From the NCBI RefSeq assembly GCF_002210105.1, contig NZ_AQQU01000005.1:297053-361052 (forward strand): a stretch of 64,000 bases of DNA, written 5' to 3'. Below the pieces are notes generated by a model. That model was not told the origin of the DNA. It did not search any database and worked only from the letters and a program-made list of their open reading frames with translations. Of the stretch, positions 47,206 to 55,369 are shown piece by piece (the stretch's first letter is position 1; each line of letters begins with the position of its first letter). Position numbers and translations under genes: made by a program. The DNA comes from Oceanicola sp. 22II-s10i (GTDB lineage Bacteria; Pseudomonadota; Alphaproteobacteria; Rhodobacterales; Rhodobacteraceae).

Positions 47206-47285
47206 TGTGGACAACTGAAACACGACTCAACTGACGCGAGTGAGTGCTCGGTAATTGTGGCGAAAATGTGGCGCGGGGCCTGCGC

Positions 47286-48188
47286 TCAGACCGCCTCGAC
47301 CAGCCCCAGCCCGTCCAGCCGCCCCGGATCGAAACCGCTCTTCAGCCCGATGCAGACCACGCCCGTCTGGTGCCCCGGCTCTGCCGGTTCCACCGTCCAG
47401 CGCGCGCCGACCACCTGGATCAGTGTCTGCCCTCCGGCCTCGTTCGCGACATAGCCCTTGGCGCGGACCAGCCCATGCCCGCCCTCGGCCAGCGAGGTGG
47501 CCAGCGCCACCGGATCGACCGGGCCGGAAGGATGCAGCACCACGCTGGAGAACAGCCCCGCCGCGTGTCCGCTGATCCGGTGCCCGCGCCGTGGCAAGGG
47601 CACGGAACCCAATAGCGCGTCATGGGGCACCTGCCCCTGCACGGCGGGCAGGATCCGCGTCCCCGGCACCTGCGCGCCCAGCCAGTTGCGCACGCTGTCC
47701 AGCGCCGCCTCGTCCACCAGGTCGGCCTTGTTCAGCACGAGGATGTCCGCATCAGCCAGCTGCCGCTCGATCGTGTCGGCGAGGTAGCGGTTCCCGGCGG
47801 TGTTCATGATCTCGGCCGCATCCGCGACGACGACCACGCCGTCGCCGCGCAGCCCGTCCACGAACAGCAGCGAGGCGAGGATCGAGCCGGGGATCGCCAC
47901 GCCCGAGCTTTCCAGCAGGATGTGATCCGGCTTGGGCTCAAGCGCCATGACCTGCATCACCGCGCCGACCAGATCGTCGCCGTATTCGCAGCAGACGCAG
48001 CCCCCGGCGATGGAGACGAGCGCATCGCCCTCGGCCTCGATCAGGTCGCTGTCGATGGGCAGCGCGCCGAACTCGTTCACCAGCACCGCCAGCCGCAGGC
48101 CCGAGGTCCGCAGCAGGTGGTTCACCAGCGTCGTTTTCCCGGCGCCGAGATAGCCGCCGATGACGGTGACGGGCAGCGCGGGGGTCAT
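47286..48188 (-). CDS. COG0523/CobW-family GTPase (metal chaperone)
   Basis: A 300-residue P-loop GTPase: Walker A GGYLGAGKTT (11-20), the family metal motif GGCVCC with C64, C66 and C67, LLESSG, and the guanine-specificity NKAD (153-156). The C-terminal CobW_C domain is reduced. COG0523 proteins deliver zinc, cobalt or iron to metalloenzymes. Its start overlaps the stop of an amidohydrolase gene (ATGA), so the likely client is one or both of the tandem YtcJ-type enzymes. Confidence 0.9.
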   Translation of the reverse strand: MTPALPVTVIGGYLGAGKTTLVNHLLRTSGLRLAVLVNEFGALPIDSDLIEAEGDALVSIAGGCVCCEYGDDLVGAVMQVMALEPKPDHILLESSGVAIPGSILASLLFVDGLRGDGVVVVADAAEIMNTAGNRYLADTIERQLADADILVLNKADLVDEAALDSVRNWLGAQVPGTRILPAVQGQVPHDALLGSVPLPRRGHRISGHAAGLFSSVVLHPSGPVDPVALATSLAEGGHGLVRAKGYVANEAGGQTLIQVVGARWTVEPAEPGHQTGVVCIGLKSGFDPGRLDGLGLVEAV

Positions 48189-49816
48189 ATGGTTTCCGCC
48201 GCGAAAATGCGACCGCCCTGCACGGTGCCCCAGACGGGGACGTCCTTCAGCGCCTCGGGCGCGACCTCGGTCGGGTCCTCATCCAGCACCGCGAAATCGG
48301 CACGCTTTCCCGCCTCGATGGAGCCGATCAGGTGGTCCATCTTCAGCGTGAAGGCCGCGCCGAGCGTGATCGCATGCAGCGCCTCGGCCACCGAGATCTT
48401 CTCGCCCTCGCCCTGCACCCGGCCCGAGGCCGTCAGCCGCGTCACGGCGGCCCAAGCGGTGAAGAGCGGCCCGATCGGCGTCACCGGCGCGTCGGAGTGG
48501 ATGGTCATCGGCACCCCGCTGTCCAGCGCCGTACGGCAGGCGTTCATCCGCTCCGCCCGTTCGGGCCCGACGGTGTATTTGTAGTGCTCGTCGCCCCAGT
48601 AATAGTGGTGGTTCGCGAACAGGTTCACGCACATCCCCAGCCGGGCCGCCTTGCGGAACTGCGCCGGTGTCGCCATCTGGCAGTGCTGAAGCGTGAAGCG
48701 GTTGTCGGGGCGCGGCACTTTCTTGAGCGCGGTTTCCAGCGTGTCGATGGCCAGCTCGGACGCCTCGTCGCCATTGGTGTGGATATGGACCAGCAGGTCC
48801 TCCTCCAGCGCGCGCTCGAAGACCTCAAGCAGTTGTTCAGGCGCGACATACCACAGCCCGTTCGGCGCGCCGTTCTGGTAATGCGGCCAGCGCAGGCGCG
48901 CGGTGAAGCCCTGGATCGAGCCGTCGGCATGCAGCTTGATGTTGCCAAGCTGGCAGCGCTCGGTGCTCTTGGGTTTCACCTCCTTCATGAAGGCGACCAG
49001 ATCGGCGGGCGACATGTCGCGGCCATGCCGGAACGGGACGAGGCAGATCGGGAAGTCCTTGGCCCCGGTCGTCTTGAGCATCACGTCGACCTTGTCCGGC
49101 GAATAGATCCGCGCGAGGTCGGTCGAGGTCGTGACCCCCGCGCGCACGCAGAGCCGTCCGAAGGCCTTGAGCCCGCGCTCGGACCCCTCCAGCGCCTTGC
49201 GGTCGTAACCCACCTTCTGGCCCGCGGGCGCCATCACCTCGGGGCCGCGCAACTCGCCCATGGGCAGGCCGTCCTTGCCCAGCGGGATCGCCGGGTGGTT
49301 CAGCCCCTGCTTCAGCAGCCCCGCCATCTCCAGCGCCTTGGAGTTCATGCTCATGATATGGCCCGAGGCGTGAGTGATCACGATGGGCCGGTCGGTCGTG
49401 GCGCGGTCGAGGTCCTGCCGGGTGATGCGGACGTTGTCCATGTAGATCGGATCGAGCCCCCAGCCCACGACCGGCCCCTCGCCCGTCGCCGCGGCCTCCT
49501 GCAGCCGCGCGACGATCTCGTCCGTGGTCTTCAGCCCGTGCCAGACCTTGCCGTCCGGGTCCTTCTGGTCGAACCAGCCGAGGTAGGTGCCGTCCCAGAC
49601 CGAGCCCGCGCCCGAATGCGCGTGGCCCTCGACGAATCCGGGCATCAGCACCTTGTCGGCGAAGGTTTCGTCCAGCGTGTGCTCGCCCCAGCGTTGCAGT
49701 TCCTCGAGCGTGCCTGCGCCGAGGATCTTGCCGTCCTTCACGGCCACATGGGTCGCCACGGGGCGCGCATCGCTCATCGTCAGGATCTTGCGGGCGGCGT
49801 AGATGGTGATCGTCAC
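48185..49816 (-). CDS. YtcJ-type metal-dependent amidohydrolase (paralog 1)
   Basis: A 543-residue amidohydrolase_3 protein: MPGFVEGHAHSGAGS (H-x-H), VGWGLDPIYMD, a central IKLHADGSIQGFTAR lysine region, HTNGDEA, FTLQHCQMATP and the metal-Asp motif MTIHSDAPVTP. The start is GTG 49816 with GGA upstream; the longer open frame to 50020 lies inside the intergenic region. It shares long identical stretches with paralog 2. YtcJ family substrates are mostly unknown (N-substituted amides, formamides, exoenzyme-type deacylation). Overlaps the COG0523 gene. Confidence 0.88.
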   Translation of the reverse strand: MTITIYAARKILTMSDARPVATHVAVKDGKILGAGTLEELQRWGEHTLDETFADKVLMPGFVEGHAHSGAGSVWDGTYLGWFDQKDPDGKVWHGLKTTDEIVARLQEAAATGEGPVVGWGLDPIYMDNVRITRQDLDRATTDRPIVITHASGHIMSMNSKALEMAGLLKQGLNHPAIPLGKDGLPMGELRGPEVMAPAGQKVGYDRKALEGSERGLKAFGRLCVRAGVTTSTDLARIYSPDKVDVMLKTTGAKDFPICLVPFRHGRDMSPADLVAFMKEVKPKSTERCQLGNIKLHADGSIQGFTARLRWPHYQNGAPNGLWYVAPEQLLEVFERALEEDLLVHIHTNGDEASELAIDTLETALKKVPRPDNRFTLQHCQMATPAQFRKAARLGMCVNLFANHHYYWGDEHYKYTVGPERAERMNACRTALDSGVPMTIHSDAPVTPIGPLFTAWAAVTRLTASGRVQGEGEKISVAEALHAITLGAAFTLKMDHLIGSIEAGKRADFAVLDEDPTEVAPEALKDVPVWGTVQGGRIFAAETI

Positions 49817-49934
49817 GGATGGGGTCCTTTCGGCGGGGTGGCCGGGGCGCAGGCCGCGCCCGGCATGGGAAAGGCGGACGGCTCGGGGTGAACTGTGTCC
49901 GCCGATGCCCCCGGTTGCAAGCCGGGGATAGGGA

Positions 49935-51575
49935 TCAGATGTCGGCTGCGGCGAAGACCCGCCCGCCCTGCACGGTGCCCCAGACGGCCACGTCCTTGAG
50001 CTTTTCTGGGTCGACGGCAAAGGGATCGTCCTCCAGCACCGCGAAATCGGCGCGCTTGCCCGCCTCGATGGAGCCGATCAGGTGGTCCATCCCCAGCGTG
50101 AAAGCGGCCCCGAGGGTGATCGCCTCAAGCGCCTCGGCCACGGTGATCTTCTCGCCCGCGCCCTGCACCCGGCCAGAGGCAGTGCGGCGCGTGACGGCGG
50201 CCCATGCGGTGAAGAGCGGACCCAGAGGCGTGACCGGCGCGTCGGAGTGGATCGTCATCGGCACACCACTGTCCAGCGCGGTGCGGCAGGCGTTCATCCG
50301 CTCGGCCCGCTCCGGCCCGACGGTGTATTTGTAGTGCTCGTCGCCCCAGTAGTAGTGGTGGTTCGCGAAGAGGTTCACGCACATCCCCAGCCGGGCCATC
50401 CGGCGGAACTGCGCGGGCGTGGCCAGCTGGCAGTGCTGGAGCGTGAAGCGGTTGTCCGGGCTCGGCACCTTCTTCAGCGCGGCCTCCAGCGTCTCGATGG
50501 CCAGCTGCGTCGCCTCGTTGCCGTTGGTGTGCGTGTGCACCATCACGCCCGCCGCCAGCGCGCGTTCATAGATCTCGGCCATCTGCTCGGGCGCGACATA
50601 CCACTGCCCGTTCGGCGCGCCGTTCTGGTAGCCGGGCCACAGAAGCCGCGCGGTGAAGCCCTGGATCGAGCCGTCGGCGACGACCTTGATCCGGCCCAGA
50701 TCGCAGCGCTCGGTCGACTTGGCCTTGATCCCGGCGACGAAGTTCACGAGGTCTTCGGGCGACAGGCCCATCATGATGCGGAACGGCACGAGGCACAGCG
50801 GAAAGTCCGGCGCGCCGGTGATCCTGAGCGCCTGCGCGACGGATTCCTCGGTCAGCGCCCGAGCGAGGTCGGTCGCCGTCGTCACCCCCGCCCGCACGCA
50901 GAGCCGCGCGTAGGAGATCAGACCAGCCGACGATCCCTCGATCGCCTTGCCGCGGTCGAACCCGACCTTGGCGCCCGCCGGTCCCATGATCTCGGGGCTT
51001 TTCAGCTCGCCCATGGGCAGGCCGTCGCCGCCCAGCGGAATGCCCGGATGGTTCAGGCCGGGCTTGAGCAGCCCCGCCTTTTCCAGCGCGAAGGTGTTCA
51101 TGTTCATGATGTGGCCCGAGGCGTGCATGATCACGATGGGCCGGTCCGAACAGGCCTGGTCGAGGTCGTCGCGGGTCACGCGGACGTTGTCCATGTAGAT
51201 CGGGTCCAGCCCCCAGCCGATCACGATGGGCTCGTCCGGCTTGGCCGCCGCCGCTTCCTTCAGCCGCTGCACCACCCCGTCGATGGTCTTGAGCCCCACC
51301 CACTTCTTGCCGTCCGGATCGACCCGGTCGAACCAGCCCAGATAGGCACCGTCCCAGACCGACCCGGCGCTGGAATGCGCGTGCCCCTCGACGAAACCGG
51401 GCATCAGCACCTTGTCGGCAAAGGTTTCGTCCAGCGTGTAGTCGCCCCAGCGTTCCAGCTCTTCCAGCGTGCCCGCCCCGAGGATCTTGCCGTCCCGGAC
51501 CGCCACGTGGGTGGCTTCGGGGCGGGTGTGGCTCATGGTGATGATCTTCTTGGCCGCGTAGATCTTGGTGGGCAT
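49935..51575 (-). CDS. YtcJ-type metal-dependent amidohydrolase (paralog 2)
   Basis: A 546-residue amidohydrolase_3 protein with the same motif order as paralog 1: MPGFVEGHAHSSAGS, IGWGLDPIYMD, IKVVADGSIQGFTAR, HTNGNEA, FTLQHCQLATP and MTIHSDAPVTP. A run of 56 residues near the metal-Asp motif (DNA about 50226-50393) is identical to paralog 1 (about 48476-48643), while the N-terminal and central parts differ more, for example MHASGHIMNMN versus THASGHIMSMN. 118 bases separate the two genes, indicating a tandem duplication. Confidence 0.88.
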   Translation of the reverse strand: MPTKIYAAKKIITMSHTRPEATHVAVRDGKILGAGTLEELERWGDYTLDETFADKVLMPGFVEGHAHSSAGSVWDGAYLGWFDRVDPDGKKWVGLKTIDGVVQRLKEAAAAKPDEPIVIGWGLDPIYMDNVRVTRDDLDQACSDRPIVIMHASGHIMNMNTFALEKAGLLKPGLNHPGIPLGGDGLPMGELKSPEIMGPAGAKVGFDRGKAIEGSSAGLISYARLCVRAGVTTATDLARALTEESVAQALRITGAPDFPLCLVPFRIMMGLSPEDLVNFVAGIKAKSTERCDLGRIKVVADGSIQGFTARLLWPGYQNGAPNGQWYVAPEQMAEIYERALAAGVMVHTHTNGNEATQLAIETLEAALKKVPSPDNRFTLQHCQLATPAQFRRMARLGMCVNLFANHHYYWGDEHYKYTVGPERAERMNACRTALDSGVPMTIHSDAPVTPLGPLFTAWAAVTRRTASGRVQGAGEKITVAEALEAITLGAAFTLGMDHLIGSIEAGKRADFAVLEDDPFAVDPEKLKDVAVWGTVQGGRVFAAADI

Positions 51576-51794
51576 TCGTCGGTCCTGTTCTGCTTGCGAC
51601 GGCGGGAGTCCGGCCGCTTGGGCCCAGTCAAAGCGAGTCGATCACCGCCCGACAGGTCCAGTGCGGTGCAAACGGGGGAACCAAGGGCGGAAAGGCGATA
51701 TTCGCCTGTCACGGCCCCGTGGGATGCGGATTTTTGCGGCAGGTCCGGGCGGCCTGTCCGGCCCCGCCACGCAGCGCGCGGCGGGACGGAACGG

Positions 51795-52559
51795 TCAGCC
51801 CTGCGGGCGTTCGGCCCAGCCGGCGAAGATGCGCTCCAGCGCGACGACGGCGTAGTAGAGAACGATCCCGAGGAAGGCGAGCGCGATCAGGACCGCGAAC
51901 ATCAGCGGGTAGTTCGAGTTGGTCTGCCCGGACAGGAACAGCGCGCCGAGGCCACGCCCGTGGGGCGAGATGATCTCGACCAGGTTCGTGCCGATGAAGG
52001 CCAGCGTGACCGAGACCTTCAGCGCGCCGAAGAACTCCGGCAGGGTCTTGGGCAGCGCGATCTTCCAGAAGATCGTGACCTTGGACGCCCCGAGCGAGCG
52101 CAGGATGTCACGATACTCCGGCTCCAGCGTCGACAGGCCGATGCCGACCGAGACGGCGATCGGGAAGAACGAGATCAGGAAGGCCATCAGCACTGTGTTG
52201 AAGTTGTGCTCGCCGATGAACAGCAGCGCCAGCACGGGCACCAGCGTCGCCTTGGGGATCGCGTTGAAGCCCACGAGCAGGGGATAGAGCCCGTCCCGCG
52301 CGACGCGCGAAAAGCCCATGATCATCCCCAGCACGATCCCGAAGATCACGGCGAGGATCAGCCCCGCCACGGTCCGCCACAGGGTCTGCCACGACCCGAT
52401 CAGGAAGAGGTTCCAGAACCGCACGTAGGCGTCCGGCAGGTCCGAAGGCGAGGCCATCACGTAGTTCGGCCAGCCGTTGACCCAGACGATGAATTCCCAG
52501 AACGCCAGGAACAGGACGATGGCGAGGATGGGGATGCCGATCTTGCGTGCCATATCCAT
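51795..52559 (-). CDS. ABC transporter permease (SsuC/TauC/ThiX-type)
   Basis: A 254-residue permease with six membrane spans and the coupling loop ILRSLGASKVTIFWKIALPKTLPEFFGAL, typical of the sulfonate/nitrate/pyrimidine-precursor importer class. Starts MDMARKIG in a TGATG overlap with the ATPase stop. Works with the ATPase and NMT1-type binding protein upstream. Confidence 0.92.
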   Translation of the reverse strand: MDMARKIGIPILAIVLFLAFWEFIVWVNGWPNYVMASPSDLPDAYVRFWNLFLIGSWQTLWRTVAGLILAVIFGIVLGMIMGFSRVARDGLYPLLVGFNAIPKATLVPVLALLFIGEHNFNTVLMAFLISFFPIAVSVGIGLSTLEPEYRDILRSLGASKVTIFWKIALPKTLPEFFGALKVSVTLAFIGTNLVEIISPHGRGLGALFLSGQTNSNYPLMFAVLIALAFLGIVLYYAVVALERIFAGWAERPQG

Positions 52560-53362
52560 CAGTGCACCGCCGGTCCGGGCTGCCGCCCCTGCGCGATCTG
52601 GATCTGCTCGCGCAGCGTGGCCAGCATGTCGGAACATGCGGGCGTGTAGAGTCCCTCGAGCTTCCGCAGCCCCTCGCCGCCCGGATACTTCACGTCCAGA
52701 ACGAATTGCGTGGTCGCGGGACGGCCCGACAGGACGATCACCTGATCGCCGAGATAGACGCTTTCCCGCAGGTCGTGGGTGATCAGCACCGCCGTGAACG
52801 GCTCCTGCGCGCGCAGGGCGTGCATCGTCTGCCAAAGGTCCTCGCGCGTGAAGGCGTCGAGCGCGCCAAAGGGCTCGTCCATGATCAGCACGTCGGGCTT
52901 GTGCACGATGGCCCGGCAGAGCGAGGCGCGCTGGCGCATACCGCCCGAGAGTTCGGACGGGCGCTTGTTCTCGAACCCCTTCAGGCCGACCAGTTCCAGC
53001 AGCTCCATCGCCCTCGCCTCGCGCTTGGCGCGCGGCATCGACGGGGCGACGATTTCCAGCGGCAGGATCACGTTCTGCAGGATCGTGCGCCATTCCAGCA
53101 TGACCGGGTTCTGGAACGCCATGCCCACCGTCTTGCGGGGGCTTTTGACCAGTTCGCCATGCAGCCAGACCTCGCCCGTGTCGGGCTTCATCAGACCGGC
53201 GACCAGCCGGGTCAGCGTGGACTTGCCGCAACCGGACGGGCCGACCACGGCGGCAAATTCGCCCTCGGGCACCTGGATGTTGAGGTTGTCGAGGACCGGC
53301 AGCGGTCCGCGCGGGGTGCGGTAGGCGTGCGTGACGCCCTTGATCTCGATGAGGTTCGTCAT
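52559..53362 (-). CDS. ABC transporter ATP-binding protein (SsuB/TauB/ThiZ-type)
   Basis: A 267-residue ATPase: Walker A GPSGCGKST, FQNPVMLEWRTILQNV (Q-loop with the EWRT variant of this class), LSGGMRQRASLCRAI, VLIMDEPFGALD, ITHDLRES. The C-terminal extension is short. ATG at 53362, 46 bases after the solute-binding-protein stop. Confidence 0.93.
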   Translation of the reverse strand: MTNLIEIKGVTHAYRTPRGPLPVLDNLNIQVPEGEFAAVVGPSGCGKSTLTRLVAGLMKPDTGEVWLHGELVKSPRKTVGMAFQNPVMLEWRTILQNVILPLEIVAPSMPRAKREARAMELLELVGLKGFENKRPSELSGGMRQRASLCRAIVHKPDVLIMDEPFGALDAFTREDLWQTMHALRAQEPFTAVLITHDLRESVYLGDQVIVLSGRPATTQFVLDVKYPGGEGLRKLEGLYTPACSDMLATLREQIQIAQGRQPGPAVH

Positions 53363-53408
53363 GGCGAAGCGTCGGCGCCGGCGGTGTGACCCGCCGGCGC
53401 CCTGTGCC

Positions 53409-54428
53409 TTACTGCAGCATCGCGCTGCCGTCGGTCGGCAGGTAGCTGCTGTCGAAGTAGAGCGCCGCGTCGGGTTCGTTCTGGAACTCGTAGACCGACT
53501 TGGTCTGTTCGATCGCCTTGGTCATCCGTTCGGCGTCGACGCCGCCCATGCCGTTTTCCTTGACGTAGTCGGTCAGCACGTTGGCGTCGATCGCCATCTG
53601 CAGCCGCTCAGTTTCCAGCCCTGCATCGGCGGCCGGGTTGCGCTTCATCAGCGCTTCGACGGCCTTGGCGGGATCCGCGATGGCGCCTTTCCAGCCCGCG
53701 GCGATCGCCTTGACGAAGCCCTTGACCGCATCCGGGTTTTCCTTGGCGAAGTCGGTGTTCACGATCAGCGCGTTGCCGTAGAGCGCGACGCCGTTGTCGG
53801 CCATCAGGATGACGCTGATGTCATCCTCGGGCACGCCGAGACGCTTGAGGTTCAGCGTCGAGGAGAACGAGAAGCCGGTCACGGATGCGACCTTGCCCTC
53901 GGCCAGCATCGGCTCGCGGGTCGGGAAGCCGACGGGCTCCACGGTGATCTTCGACATGTCGAGGCCGTTCTCGGCGGCAAAGATCGGGAACTGCGCCCAG
54001 GCCCCGTCCGGCGGCGGTGCGCCCAGCACCTTGCCTTCGAGGTCCTTCGGCGTCTCGACGCCCAGCGACTTGCGGCCCACCACGGCGAAGGGCGGCTTGT
54101 CATAGACCATCATGATCGCCGTCACCGGCGCGCCGGGGTTCTGGTCGAGGAACCGCATCAGGCTGTTGATGTCCGCGAAACCGATGGGATAGGCGCCGGT
54201 CGCCACCTTCGGGATGGCGTCGAGCGAGCCTTTGCCCTCGGAAATCTCGACCGTCAGGCCCTCGGCCTCGAACAGGCCGTCGTCGATGGCGAGGAAATAG
54301 GGGGCGGCGGGGCCTTCGAATTTCCAGTCGAGCGCGAAGGGCATGCTGGTCTGGGCCGAGGCGGCGCCCACCGTTGCGGACACGGCAAAGGACGCGGCAG
54401 CGAAGGTCGCGAGGAATCTGTTGAACAC
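53409..54428 (-). CDS. ABC transporter solute-binding protein, NMT1/THI5-like
   Basis: A 339-residue periplasmic protein with a Sec signal (MFNRFLATFAAASFAVSATVGAASA) and the NMT1/ThiY pattern: ALDWKFEGPAAPYFLAIDDGLFEAEGL, GSLDAIPKVATGAYPIGFADIN, VGRKSLGVETPKDLEGKVLGAPPPDGAW. The start is GTG with GGAG upstream. Relatives bind thiamine pyrimidine precursors (ThiY), taurine, nitrate or riboflavin-type ligands. No TPP riboswitch was seen before it, so thiamine precursor uptake is not supported here. First gene of the three-gene importer, next to the amidohydrolases. Confidence 0.88.
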   Translation of the reverse strand: MFNRFLATFAAASFAVSATVGAASAQTSMPFALDWKFEGPAAPYFLAIDDGLFEAEGLTVEISEGKGSLDAIPKVATGAYPIGFADINSLMRFLDQNPGAPVTAIMMVYDKPPFAVVGRKSLGVETPKDLEGKVLGAPPPDGAWAQFPIFAAENGLDMSKITVEPVGFPTREPMLAEGKVASVTGFSFSSTLNLKRLGVPEDDISVILMADNGVALYGNALIVNTDFAKENPDAVKGFVKAIAAGWKGAIADPAKAVEALMKRNPAADAGLETERLQMAIDANVLTDYVKENGMGGVDAERMTKAIEQTKSVYEFQNEPDAALYFDSSYLPTDGSAMLQ

Positions 54429-54664
54429 GGGAGTCTCCTGTCGTGTGAATTCATCTGCGATACCCCGCCCGGCGCGGGGTCGGACAGGGGGCGCATGTCG
54501 TCATCCGGCCATAGTGCCATTCACAGAGCAGATAGCGATGAAAATTTGGCCGCAATGCCCGGAAAATACGCGGCGCACCGACCCCGTTCTGCCCATAGTT
54601 GTGGCATGCGCCGCACGGGCCGACTCTTTTGTGTGCATCCGGCACGTATCCGACACCGATGTCG

Positions 54665-55267
54665 CTAATCCCCGCTGCGCGACACCACGTGATCGCTGCC
54701 GATCCCGCCTAGCGAATGGAACAGCCCGCCGGAATTGCTGACCCCGAATTTCTTGAGCAGCTTCGCGCGGTAGACCTCGACCGTGCGGTGCGAGATCTCC
54801 AGCTTCTTGGCGATCTCCTTGCTGGTCAGCCCGTCCGAGATATACGAGATGATCTCGCGCTCGCGCCGGGTCAGCGGGATGTAGGGGCGGGTTTCCGACA
54901 GGTCGGCGAAACTCCAGACCGCGCGCATCAGCGGCTCGTCCGGGGTGAAGGAATGGCCGCGCACCCGGACCCAGAACAGCTCGCCCGACTTCTTGGCCAT
55001 GATGCGCTCGTCCCAGTAGGTGTTCGTCTCGCGCAGCTGCCGGACCCCACGGTCGCGGATGTTCACGAACTCCTCGTCCGTCGGGTAGAGCATGGCGAAG
55101 ACCTGGTCGCGCAGATCGTCGCGCGCATAGCCGAACATCTCGGCGAAGGCAGTGTTGCAGTCGCGGATGACCCGGTTCTCGGTGATGACCAGACCGACGG
55201 GGGCGTAGGCATAGGCCAGCCCGGCGAAGTCGCCGGTCGCAAAGGCCTCGTCTATACGTATTTCCAC
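54665..55267 (-). CDS. PAS-LuxR transcriptional regulator
   Basis: A 200-residue regulator. Residues ~10-125 are a PAS domain (YAPVGLVITENRVIRDCNTAFAEMFGYARDDL) with a PAC-like end (KKSGELFWVRVRGHSF, WSFADLSET). Residues ~130-195 are a LuxR helix-turn-helix (LTRREREIISYISDGLTSKEIAKKLEISHRTVEVYRAKL). The start is GTG 55267, preceded by GGGGC; in-frame ATGs are too internal to include the PAS domain. Lacks a receiver domain, so it senses through PAS. It is divergent from the liv-type operon and upstream of the NMT1-type importer; either may be its target. Confidence 0.88.
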   Translation of the reverse strand: MEIRIDEAFATGDFAGLAYAYAPVGLVITENRVIRDCNTAFAEMFGYARDDLRDQVFAMLYPTDEEFVNIRDRGVRQLRETNTYWDERIMAKKSGELFWVRVRGHSFTPDEPLMRAVWSFADLSETRPYIPLTRREREIISYISDGLTSKEIAKKLEISHRTVEVYRAKLLKKFGVSNSGGLFHSLGGIGSDHVVSRSGD

Positions 55268-55297
55268 TATCTTGCCCCGGTGGCTGAGTAACGTGAT

Positions 55298-55311
55298 CCT
55301 TGGCGCCAAGG
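55298..55311. promoter_or_regulatory. 14-bp perfect palindrome in divergent promoter region (candidate LuxR operator)
   Basis: CCTTGGCGCCAAGG is a perfect palindrome, 31 bases from the regulator start codon and 59 bases from the LivK-type start codon. Its placement fits an operator for the PAS-LuxR protein acting on both directions. Confidence 0.5.
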
Positions 55312-55369
55312 TAGGGCAGCCCGACGCACGGGTGCAACGGCGATAGCCCTGCCATAACGGGAGGATATC

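Noticed and set aside
47206..47285. Promoter for the mini-pilin upstream of the terminator
   Set aside because: TTGAGT is present on the minus strand, but no -10 element occurs at 16-18 bases; not annotated.
51576..51794. A small gene or RNA in the 219-base gap between permease and amidohydrolase
   Set aside because: Short frames only, no ribosome site, no conserved RNA pattern and no strong hairpin with a T-run.
50082..52649. An 855-codon plus-strand frame over paralog 2 and the permease
   Set aside because: Crosses two well-supported minus-strand genes and intergenic DNA; shadow.
54429..54664. Possible TPP riboswitch before the NMT1-type importer
   Set aside because: No CTGAGA or ACCTGA...GCGnAGGGA blocks are present, so thiamine-precursor import is not supported.
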